Source of the DNA: a virus
Strand: one strand, 5' to 3'
IMG/VR virus record: IMGVR_UViG_3300046804_003579
Coordinates: 1-20,876 of that record
DNA length: 20,876 bases
Part shown: piece by piece, positions 12,883 through 19,453 of the stretch
How the letters are laid out: every line of letters starts with the position of its first letter
Position numbering within the stretch: the stretch's first letter is position 1
Notes under the pieces: model-generated
Seen by the model: the letters and a program-made list of their open reading frames with translations, nothing else
The model's database searches: none
What the model was told of the DNA's origin: nothing
Made by a program: the position numbers and the translations under genes

Positions 12883-14595
12883 TTAGACCACCATATGCGA
12901 AAAACCTTTCACTTTTTCAAACTTTATGACACTTTCAAATCTGTCCTCAAGACCTGTCTTATGAGAGATAACAAAAATGTTTGCGTCTTTAATTACATAA
13001 CGAATGATTTTAAGAAACTCTTCGGTTCCAGTGGAATCCAAAGAACTATCAAAAATTTCATCAAGAATCATTAGATTAGTATTCACCGAGTTCTTCATTC
13101 TTGCAACTTCTCTCCAAGTAAAAAGAAGTGCTAGGTCAATTCTTTGTTTTTCTCCTTCGCTAAAAGAAGCATAAGAGAAATCTTCGTGAATAGGTGACTG
13201 GACGGTTTCGTTAAATTCCTCATCAAGTGTGAAGTTAATATAGAAATCCATCATCTGAAGATAACGGTTTACTTGCTGATTTATCAGCGGTAGATACTTC
13301 TTAATGATTTTGGATTTTACTCCACCGTCTTTGAGCAAACTATACGAAAAATCGTAATAGTTGATTGTGTCTTTTTTAGAAGCGAGTTCGTCGTATGTAG
13401 TTTTTAGATTGTCTTTGAAGGATTCTAACTTCTCATGTTCAGAATTTCGGTTTGCAAGGTTCTCGGTAAGAACTTGAATTTCTTTTTCAAGATTTCGGAT
13501 TTGTCTTTGTAATCCGTTAATCTTAATATTGTTTTGAGAAATGCCATTCGTTAATTTTGAAATCTCCTTCGACAGAGTATTGAATTGACGCTCTCGCTCT
13601 TCTTCCTCTTTAATTGCCTCCTCTAGTTCTTTATAACCAGATTGCAACTCTTTTGCTTTATTTTGAGCGTCGTTAATTCTATTTATTCTGAAGATCTCTT
13701 CGATAGACTGTGTACAGGTGGGGCATACCGTATTCTCTGTAAAGAACTTATGCTCTTTAGTAATGGTAGATACTTTTTGAGAAATCTTACCCTTTAAGTT
13801 TCCAAGTTTGCGTAGTTTTTCTGCATATCCAACCAACTTATCTTGCTCTCGAATATACTCATAAAGAGGTTCTTCTAAAGTACTATTCTCATTCATATAT
13901 TGTTGGATTTCTTTATCCAAATCGGAAATTTTCCGATTACTATTATCAATACTTTCTTTTCCGCGATTCTCAAGTTCTTCAATGAACTCTTGTTGCATTT
14001 TAACTTTATCAAGAAGAGATTCTTTCTTCAGTTCATAAACTTTGATTTCTTCTTTTGTTTGACGAATCTTTTCTTTGATTACCGTATTCATTGAAGAAAA
14101 AATCTTGATGTCAAGAAGATCTTCAATTACCTCCCTACGGTGAGCAGCAGAAAGTTGCATAAAAGGAACAAAGGTGCTTGAACCCAGAATTACAATCTGA
14201 GTAAAAGACTTGTAGTTCATTTTAAGAACATTTTGCTCAAGCCACTTTTGCTGATCTAAAGCAGCAGAAGACTGATCTAAAGAAGTATCATTTCTCCAAA
14301 TCTCAAAAAGTGCAGGTTTAATTCCTCTTACAACTTTCCAATCAGCATTTCCAATGGAAAACTCTACTTCAACTCTACAGTCCTTTTCATTTACAGAGTT
14401 GATAAGTTGAGGTTTATTAATTTTACGAAACGGTTTTCCAAACAAAGCAAATGTAAGTGCATCCAGAACAGTACTTTTTCCTGCTCCGTTTGTACCTACA
14501 ATAAGATTAGTTTTATTTTTTGTGAAATCAACTTCAGTGTACTGATTGCCAGTGCTTAAAAAGTTTTTCCAACGAATAGTTTTAAATAAAATCAT
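12883..14595 (-). CDS. 46: recombination nuclease subunit gp46 (Rad50/SbcC-like)
   Basis: gp46 is the SMC-type ATPase that works with gp47 to resect DNA ends for recombination-dependent replication. The 570-aa product has Walker A GTNGAGKS at residues 34-41, two long coiled-coil arms (about 170-280 and 300-400) around a zinc hook CPTC at residues 291-294, the ABC signature FSEGEKQRIDLAL near 478 and Walker B LMILDEIFDSSLD near 509. The length is close to T4 gp46 (560 aa). The start overlaps the end of the 90-aa gene by 14 nt. Complete and intact; identification secure. Confidence 0.97.
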   Translation of the reverse strand: MILFKTIRWKNFLSTGNQYTEVDFTKNKTNLIVGTNGAGKSTVLDALTFALFGKPFRKINKPQLINSVNEKDCRVEVEFSIGNADWKVVRGIKPALFEIWRNDTSLDQSSAALDQQKWLEQNVLKMNYKSFTQIVILGSSTFVPFMQLSAAHRREVIEDLLDIKIFSSMNTVIKEKIRQTKEEIKVYELKKESLLDKVKMQQEFIEELENRGKESIDNSNRKISDLDKEIQQYMNENSTLEEPLYEYIREQDKLVGYAEKLRKLGNLKGKISQKVSTITKEHKFFTENTVCPTCTQSIEEIFRINRINDAQNKAKELQSGYKELEEAIKEEEERERQFNTLSKEISKLTNGISQNNIKINGLQRQIRNLEKEIQVLTENLANRNSEHEKLESFKDNLKTTYDELASKKDTINYYDFSYSLLKDGGVKSKIIKKYLPLINQQVNRYLQMMDFYINFTLDEEFNETVQSPIHEDFSYASFSEGEKQRIDLALLFTWREVARMKNSVNTNLMILDEIFDSSLDSTGTEEFLKIIRYVIKDANIFVISHKTGLEDRFESVIKFEKVKGFSHMVV

Positions 14596-14854
14596 GATCT
14601 GTGTTTGGAGGAATTACAATGTCATTTGGAGTAATTACTGCATATTGATATCCATGCAGTTCACAAGTTTTTATCATTACTTTATCTTCAATTTCAATTA
14701 CATGCATTTCAGGATATCCGTCATCTTCTAACATCATAGCATACCGAACAGCATCATCCTCTTCCTGAAAGAGATATAAAATATGTTCTCCTTCATCATC
14801 AATTACTGAATATGCTCCTTCAGTTTCTCTACCATTAATTGTTAGAATAAACAT
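14582..14854 (-). CDS. 90-aa DUF3110-like protein between gp47 and gp46
   Basis: The 90-aa product begins MFILTINGRETEGAYSVID and contains ILYLFQEEDDAVRYAMMLED followed by YPEMHVIEI. This resembles DUF3110, a family common in cyanobacteria with the pattern LF-x-EEDDA-x-R-(Y/F)-A-x-x-LE-x-x-x-(F/Y)P; the match is from memory and inferred. Function is unknown. The ATG directly abuts the gp47 stop (TAAATG) and the end overlaps gp46 by 14 nt, so the three are translated together. It could be an accessory of the gp46/47 complex. A cyanobacterial link would support a cyanophage host range. Confidence 0.88.
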   Translation of the reverse strand: MFILTINGRETEGAYSVIDDEGEHILYLFQEEDDAVRYAMMLEDDGYPEMHVIEIEDKVMIKTCELHGYQYAVITPNDIVIPPNTDHDFI

Positions 14855-15895
14855 TTAAACTAATTCACATGCCTCTTGATAAATTTCTTGCATCATTTTT
14901 TGAATGACTGATTTATCAAGACTAATTTCTGCCTCCTCAATATATCTATTCAGGATAGAAATAGTGTCTTCGCTTTCAAATGCTTCAAACTCTTCATGTT
15001 CTTGAATGTCAAAATTCTCAATGATTTTGAGTTCTGCAATGTTGGAAGAATAAAGTTTATCAATAAACTTTTCAAACTTTTTGGTATCTGATTTCTTACG
15101 AACAACGATTTTTACAATCTTGTTCTCATACTCACGAGTATCAAATGTTTGATAGTTAGTATCCTCATAATAAATGTTATAGAACATCTTATAAGGATTA
15201 TCGACTGGAGTATGTTCTAATGTTTCAGTATCGAAGATAGTAAATCCACGAGTGTCATTTACATCAGTCCAGTAAATCTCATAAGGATTTCCTAGATAGA
15301 AGACTGTTCCGTTAGTTGATCGAGTGTGATAGTGTCCAGAGAAGACACGCTCGAACTTCTCAAATAACTTGCCTTCCAAACCATGTTCCATGATGATTTG
15401 TCGATTAACTCTAAATCCTTGGAGTTCAAGGTGCCCCATCGCGCACGGGCAAGTTGTCTTTTCAATAAGTTTAAGAGTATTTGCTTCATTTTCTTGATTA
15501 ATCCAAGGTATAAACAGTGTCCGAAGTTTACCCAGCATTACTTCAGTTGGTTCTGAATATACCGTTACATTATCATACTCACGCAGAAGCAAATCAACTG
15601 CGTTTACATTATTAGTATTCTTGTAATAAGCAGTATGGTTTCCTACAATCGTATGGACTTTTACACCCATTTCTTGAAGACGGTCATAGTAATTATTTTT
15701 TGCCCAGGATAAAGCAGAGAAATCAATTCCTTTACGACTATCAAAAGTATCTCCCATATCTACAACAGTAGTAATCCCGTGCTGTTCCAGTGTCGGGAAA
15801 AATACATCATTATAGAACTTTAGAAAATAATCATGAAAGAGTTTAGAATTCTTTCGTGCTCCAAAGTGCTGGTCTGTAATAATTGCTACTTTCAT
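14855..15895 (-). CDS. 47: recombination nuclease subunit gp47 (Mre11/SbcD-like)
   Basis: gp47 is the metallophosphoesterase nuclease partner of gp46. The 346-aa product (T4: 339 aa) shows the ordered metal-binding motifs: DQH at residues 8-10, DMGDTFDSRK with D49, GNHTAYY with N86 and H87, MGHLEL with H155 and SGHYHTR with H188 and H190. The set is complete, so the enzyme should be active. The ATG abuts the gp55 stop (TGAATG), and the 90-aa gene follows without a gap. Placing gp55, gp47 and gp46 in one unit is typical of marine T4-like phages. Confidence 0.97.
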   Translation of the reverse strand: MKVAIITDQHFGARKNSKLFHDYFLKFYNDVFFPTLEQHGITTVVDMGDTFDSRKGIDFSALSWAKNNYYDRLQEMGVKVHTIVGNHTAYYKNTNNVNAVDLLLREYDNVTVYSEPTEVMLGKLRTLFIPWINQENEANTLKLIEKTTCPCAMGHLELQGFRVNRQIIMEHGLEGKLFEKFERVFSGHYHTRSTNGTVFYLGNPYEIYWTDVNDTRGFTIFDTETLEHTPVDNPYKMFYNIYYEDTNYQTFDTREYENKIVKIVVRKKSDTKKFEKFIDKLYSSNIAELKIIENFDIQEHEEFEAFESEDTISILNRYIEEAEISLDKSVIQKMMQEIYQEACELV

Positions 15896-16375
15896 TCAAT
15901 ACCGCAGTTTGCTGTGAACTCCGTCCTTGATAGAATTATAATCGGAATAGTTCCCACCGTCAATAGTGTTGTCGTCTGTAAAAACTTCAGAGAATCCAGA
16001 ACGCTCAAGAATTTTATTTTTGATTTCCAATTGACGCTTCTCTCTCTGAATACGACGAAGGAATGCGTAGTGAATGATTTGAGTGAAATATGCAAAAGGG
16101 TTTTGCGACTTCTCTGGATTGAAGTTGTGAATGTATTGAACGCAATTTTCAATTCCGTCAGAAATCATATCTTCCTTGAACATATAGTTCACGAAATTTG
16201 GTTTGAAAGAAAGATGATTAGCAATTTTCAGGAAACACTCTCCAATATATCGGGGGATAGGAGGTTTTGGCTTTCCTTGGATTTCTGCAATTTCTTTATC
16301 TTCACGATACTTGATGAGAGCAGCGAGAAATTCTTTATTGTTGACATAATGCTCTGACCTTTTTCTTTTGGTCAT
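15896..16375 (-). CDS. 55: late-transcription sigma factor gp55
   Basis: gp55 is the sigma-family protein that directs host RNA polymerase to phage late promoters, with gp45 as the DNA-tracking activator. The product (about 159 aa) starts MTKRKRSEHYVNNKEFLAAL, aligning with the T4 start [20 protein letters not shown] at the same distance, then EDMISDGIENCVQYIHNFN, KSQNPFAYFTQIIHYAFLRR (sigma region 2-like) and IQREKRQ. T4 gp55 is 185 aa. An upstream in-frame ATG at 16393 would add six residues; neither ATG has a good ribosome site, and the T4 alignment decides for 16375. A promoter-like sequence lies just upstream, and gp47 follows directly. Confidence 0.95.
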   Translation of the reverse strand: MTKRKRSEHYVNNKEFLAALIKYREDKEIAEIQGKPKPPIPRYIGECFLKIANHLSFKPNFVNYMFKEDMISDGIENCVQYIHNFNPEKSQNPFAYFTQIIHYAFLRRIQREKRQLEIKNKILERSGFSEVFTDDNTIDGGNYSDYNSIKDGVHSKLRY

Positions 16376-16418
16376 GACTGCTGTGGTTATCATAAGTTTT
16401 TATCATTATTATGTAGGT

Positions 16419-16447
16419 ATAATAACATAAACTTAACTAGTTGACAA
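16419..16447 (-). promoter_or_regulatory. sigma70-type promoter for gp55-gp47-gp46
   Basis: TTGTCA (16447-16442), 17-nt spacer, TATTAT (16424-16419) on the minus strand: 10 of 12 consensus positions with ideal spacing. Predicted start near 16412, about 20-37 nt before the two candidate gp55 ATGs. Its -35 overlaps the -35 of a plus-strand promoter. Confidence 0.55.
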
Positions 16448-16469
16448 GGTATTCAAAACCCTGTACAAT
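16441..16469 (+). promoter_or_regulatory. near-perfect plus-strand sigma70-type promoter
   Basis: TTGACA (16441-16446), 17-nt spacer, TACAAT (16464-16469) on the plus strand: 11 of 12 consensus positions with ideal spacing. Predicted start near 16476, directed into the 3' end of the 130-aa gene and uvsW, that is antisense. No plausible plus-strand gene follows. Confidence 0.55.
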
Positions 16470-16498
16470 TACCTTTGTGGAGGTTGATAAGATAAGCT

Positions 16499-16891
16499 TT
16501 AACTATTTTTATAGAGTTTCTCTAATATCTCTTTAGCATCATTGACATTAGAGATATAACCCATTTTACGACTGATTTTTGATTGATTTATACTTTTTTT
16601 ATCAGATTGTCGTACATAATTTTGATACATCATTATTATTTTTATATCTGAAGATTCGGAAAGAGTTAATACATCTTCAAGATTTATTAAAAACATATCT
16701 TCCTTTGTTGTTTTTAACCAAGGTTCTATTTTATATCCAACAACTCCCATTCTAGTAGTAACTTCGCTTAAAACAATGGGATTTGAAATAATCAATATTG
16801 TTCGATCTTCTTCTTCAGAGGCAGCAACTTTAGCAAATATTTCTTCCCCTGTTTTTAATTTTATTGTTGCATAAAAATCGTCTTCTATCAT
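16499..16891 (-). CDS. Sm/Hfq-like small protein between uvsW and gp55
   Basis: This 130-aa product is the third member of the small-protein group seen before gp43. It has FYATIKLKTGEEIFAKVAAS, LIISNPIVLSEV, YKIEPWLKTTKEDMF, DVLTLSESSD and a MMYQNYV helix, aligning in order with the 109-aa protein. It then has a basic C-terminal extension (SDKKSINQSKISRKMGY...) ending in a short helix, absent from the other two, which could bind RNA or DNA. An Sm-like fold is inferred. The ATG overlaps the uvsW stop in ATGA. It lies directly before the divergent promoter region. Confidence 0.9.
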   Translation of the reverse strand: MIEDDFYATIKLKTGEEIFAKVAASEEEDRTILIISNPIVLSEVTTRMGVVGYKIEPWLKTTKEDMFLINLEDVLTLSESSDIKIIMMYQNYVRQSDKKSINQSKISRKMGYISNVNDAKEILEKLYKNS

Positions 16892-18357
16892 TTTTTTAAA
16901 TTAATTGTAATTATATCGTAATTAAAATTCTCTTCATTATAGATCTTAATTCTTTCAATGAGATGATTTAGAGTATAATTTTTTCTTGCGTTATATGTAC
17001 AGTCATCAGCGATATCATAAAGTGTTGCTTTTACTTTGTCTTTTCCTTTTCTAAGAACTCGTCCAATGCTTTGAAGATTACGAATTCTTGATTTGCTTGG
17101 TGAGGCAAAAATAACATTATGTAAATTTTTGATGTTGATTCCGGTAGAAAAAGTTCCATAAGATGCAACAATAATTGCATTATTTTCTCTTTCTGTAATT
17201 TCTCTAACCAATTCTCTTTCTTCAGCGTCAACTCCACCATGAATAAAAAATACTTTACGATCATTTCGCTTATTAGTATTTATCTTTTCAAATAAGATAG
17301 CTCCATGCGCTTCTACTCTTGAAAATAAAATAAGGGTATTTCCTTTTAAATCTAATGCAAGATTTGTAATAAATTTATTTCTTTGTTCATGAGAAATTAA
17401 ATATTGAATCTCATCTTCATAAGTTTCAAATTTTTGTGGATTATGTTTTAAAACAATACACTGAATATCTAATTGTGATAAATGACCTTGCCTCATCAAT
17501 TCATCTGTTTTGGTAACTTTATAAGATGGACCAAATAACCCCTCTAAAACCCATTTATGTGTTTGTGTTCCATCAAGAGTTCCAGTAAAACCAAAACGAT
17601 ATTTTGCATGATGAAGTTTGGTCATAATTTCTATCAAGGATTTGCTCTTGAAAAGATGAGCTTCATCGCCTATAATTACATTATATTCTTCAAAAAAAGA
17701 TCTCTCTAGTTTATAAACAGACTGCCAAGTTGTGATCGTTACAGAATATTCATTTGTTTTTTCTTTACCCGAATAAATACGGTGACAATATGAATCAGCA
17801 TCCCAACCATAGTCTTGGAAATCCTTGTACATCTGCTCTACCAAAGATGTCGTTGGAACAACTAGAAGAATTTTTTGTCCTTTATCTACATAATACCTTA
17901 CGAGGGAATAAATCATCAAGGATTTTCCTGAGGCTGTGGGTGATATCAATAATTTTCGGTTATGTCGTAGAGCATCGTATACTCCCTCTACTTGATACTC
18001 CCGTGGAGAATGAGCACAAATAGATTTCATATAGTCTTTTACACCTTCATATGAAATATTTTGATTTATTTCGAAAGGTTGTCCGTAAAATTTGTTATCT
18101 TCAAACTTATAAGAATATCCGTATTGATTGCAAAAATTTACAATTTTATCTAAGAGACCAACATATATTTGTTTCGATCTCATATCATATAAATGAATTT
18201 CTCCATTCCAATTTCTACCTCTATACTGAGGCATAAATTTTGCATTAGGAACCTCAAACTTAAAGTGATCCCTAAGTTCATATTCAATATGAGGTTCTGT
18301 ATTGATTTTTAAAAATACTTCGTTTGATTTAGAAATAATAAGATCGGTTGTGTTCAC
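16888..18357 (-). CDS. uvsW: UvsW superfamily 2 helicase
   Basis: UvsW is a DNA/RNA helicase that unwinds R-loops and branched DNA, switching replication from origin to recombination-dependent mode. The 489-aa product (T4: 503 aa) has an N-terminal domain (HIEYELRDHFKFEVPNAKF, GRNWNGEIHLYD), Walker A PTASGKSL at 140-147, motif II GDEAH near 230-234, motif III FGFTGTLDG, then VASYGTFSTGINIKNL and QSIGRVLRKG (motifs V and VI). The start is GTG: the frame is closed by TGA 9 nt upstream and no nearby in-frame ATG exists. No clear ribosome site is seen. It follows uvsY after 28 nt and overlaps the 130-aa gene by ATGA. Confidence 0.97.
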   Translation of the reverse strand: MNTTDLIISKSNEVFLKINTEPHIEYELRDHFKFEVPNAKFMPQYRGRNWNGEIHLYDMRSKQIYVGLLDKIVNFCNQYGYSYKFEDNKFYGQPFEINQNISYEGVKDYMKSICAHSPREYQVEGVYDALRHNRKLLISPTASGKSLMIYSLVRYYVDKGQKILLVVPTTSLVEQMYKDFQDYGWDADSYCHRIYSGKEKTNEYSVTITTWQSVYKLERSFFEEYNVIIGDEAHLFKSKSLIEIMTKLHHAKYRFGFTGTLDGTQTHKWVLEGLFGPSYKVTKTDELMRQGHLSQLDIQCIVLKHNPQKFETYEDEIQYLISHEQRNKFITNLALDLKGNTLILFSRVEAHGAILFEKINTNKRNDRKVFFIHGGVDAEERELVREITERENNAIIVASYGTFSTGINIKNLHNVIFASPSKSRIRNLQSIGRVLRKGKDKVKATLYDIADDCTYNARKNYTLNHLIERIKIYNEENFNYDIITINLKK

Positions 18358-18378
18358 GATGATTCATTCATCTGTGAA

Positions 18379-18386
18379 TATTTATT
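18379..18386 (-). promoter_or_regulatory. late-promoter-like AATAAATA before uvsW
   Basis: AATAAATA on the minus strand, 21 nt before the uvsW GTG and adjoining the uvsY stop. It fits the TATAAATA-type box recognised by T4 gp55 and the NATAAATA form I recall for cyanomyoviruses. AT-rich DNA makes chance matches common. Confidence 0.35.
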
Positions 18387-18823
18387 TACCCTAGTCCAGC
18401 GTTAAATCTCATAAATTCAATTGCATTCTTGATTTGATATGTTCTATTTTGAATCATTTTTAAAATACTTTCAATGTAAACAAGCATAGTGTCATAATAA
18501 TCTATTTTCAAACAAACAGTTGACAATTTTTCATCGGCATCCAAATATTTTTGCATTGTGTCTTTATCCCTAATTTTTTTGGGAAATGGATTTTCCGCAT
18601 AAACATCAGGATCTGCCTTCCCAGAATAGTATTCATATCTTTCATGTCTAATATTTCTTTTTTGTTGTTCTGCTTTTTTTCTCAACAAAAAAATGGTATT
18701 GTATAGATCAAAATATTTTGCGTGAAGGGTGGGTATATTTGTAGATTCCGTATGGAGATTATCCATGTCAATTTTGGAGTCCTGCTCCCACATTTTTTGA
18801 ATAGTATCAAGATCAAAACTCAT
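18386..18823 (-). CDS. uvsY: UvsY recombination mediator
   Basis: UvsY loads the UvsX recombinase onto gp32-coated single-stranded DNA. The 145-aa product (T4: 137 aa) shares the T4 landmarks: KYFDLYNTIFLLRKKAEQQK, the YEYYSGKADPD turn equivalent to DYYSGRGDGD, a central YLDADEKLSTVCLKIDYYD helix, and the C-terminal IKNAIEFMRFNAGLG equivalent to IKHIQDMRAFEAG. The start overlaps the stop of the probable gp3 gene in ATGA. uvsX is not in this window. The protein is cytoplasmic and all-helical as expected. Confidence 0.95.
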   Translation of the reverse strand: MSFDLDTIQKMWEQDSKIDMDNLHTESTNIPTLHAKYFDLYNTIFLLRKKAEQQKRNIRHERYEYYSGKADPDVYAENPFPKKIRDKDTMQKYLDADEKLSTVCLKIDYYDTMLVYIESILKMIQNRTYQIKNAIEFMRFNAGLG

Positions 18824-19380
18824 AAAGGATCGCCATTCAAATCTGTAATATTAAACATAGTATACTTGAAAGATACTTCTGCTGTAAAGTATTGAATGTC
18901 TGTTTCTGTAGCATCAAATTGTAATGTAGTCAAATTATAAGGAAACAAGTCTCTAAATTTTATTTTAAAGTTTGCATTTTGGCTGCTTGTTAAAACAGTT
19001 AAAGTTCCATCCGAATACAGATTCATCAATCCTTTTCTTGGTTGATTCATATTTGGATTTGAAGTTTGTAATTCGTATATTTCTTCCAAGGATTCGGGAA
19101 ATCCAAGACCACGAATCCAGTTTGAAATTTCAGTGTAATTCGTCAAATCCTCATCAACTAAAAACCTAAGAGTGAAATCTTCAAACTCTATCTTTTCCCC
19201 AGGTTGAGGTATGTCTCTCAAATATGATGGTTGATTGGCAATTCCTAAAGTTAATCCAGGTATATTTGCAGAATTACTAAAAAAGGCAACTTTAGGTGCT
19301 CTATTTAAAATAAATTTAAATCCAACAGGTGCTAGAAAATTTCTATTCTGTATTTGATTCTTAAATGAGTTGGTCGTCAT
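18820..19380 (-). CDS. 3: probable tail completion/sheath stabiliser gp3 (tail-tube-fold protein)
   Basis: This 186-aa virion protein has NFLAPVGFKFILNRAPKVAF, SNSANIPGLTLGIANQPSYL, IPQPGEKIEFEDFTLRFLVD, NYTEISNWIRGLGFPES and a C-terminal FRDLFPYNLTTLQFDATETD. This is the pattern of T4 gp19-type tail-tube-fold proteins. In the marine T4-like gene order I recall, the gene between gp23 and uvsY is gp3, which caps the tail tube and stabilises the sheath; T4 gp3 is 176 aa. The name rests mainly on position, and a gp19- or gp54-like identity cannot be excluded. It starts after a strong terminator, so it must have its own promoter or depend on read-through from gp23. No ribosome site better than an A-rich leader is seen. 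Confidence 0.88.
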   Translation of the reverse strand: MTTNSFKNQIQNRNFLAPVGFKFILNRAPKVAFFSNSANIPGLTLGIANQPSYLRDIPQPGEKIEFEDFTLRFLVDEDLTNYTEISNWIRGLGFPESLEEIYELQTSNPNMNQPRKGLMNLYSDGTLTVLTSSQNANFKIKFRDLFPYNLTTLQFDATETDIQYFTAEVSFKYTMFNITDLNGDPL

Positions 19381-19398
19381 TTTTTTAAATATTTAGAT

Positions 19399-19425
19399 AA
19401 AAAAAGAGACCCTTTTGGGGTCTCT
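19399..19425 (-). terminator. strong intrinsic terminator after gp23
   Basis: An 8-bp stem AGAGACCC/GGGTCTCT (19405-19412 with 19418-19425, 5-nt loop) followed on the minus strand by seven T. It lies 22 nt past the gp23 stop and just before the gp3 ATG, consistent with isolating the very abundant capsid message. Confidence 0.88.
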
Positions 19426-19435
19426 CGATAATCTT

Positions 19436-19453
19436 ATGTGATATTGATCACAT
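19436..19453. repeat. palindrome ATGTGAT-n4-ATCACAT at the gp23 stop
   Basis: A perfect 7-bp inverted repeat with a 4-nt centre overlaps the last codons and stop of gp23 on the minus strand. It also reads as TGTGA-N6-TCACA, the CRP-site consensus. It may be an mRNA hairpin stacked on the terminator; DNA-binding function is only a possibility. Confidence 0.45.
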
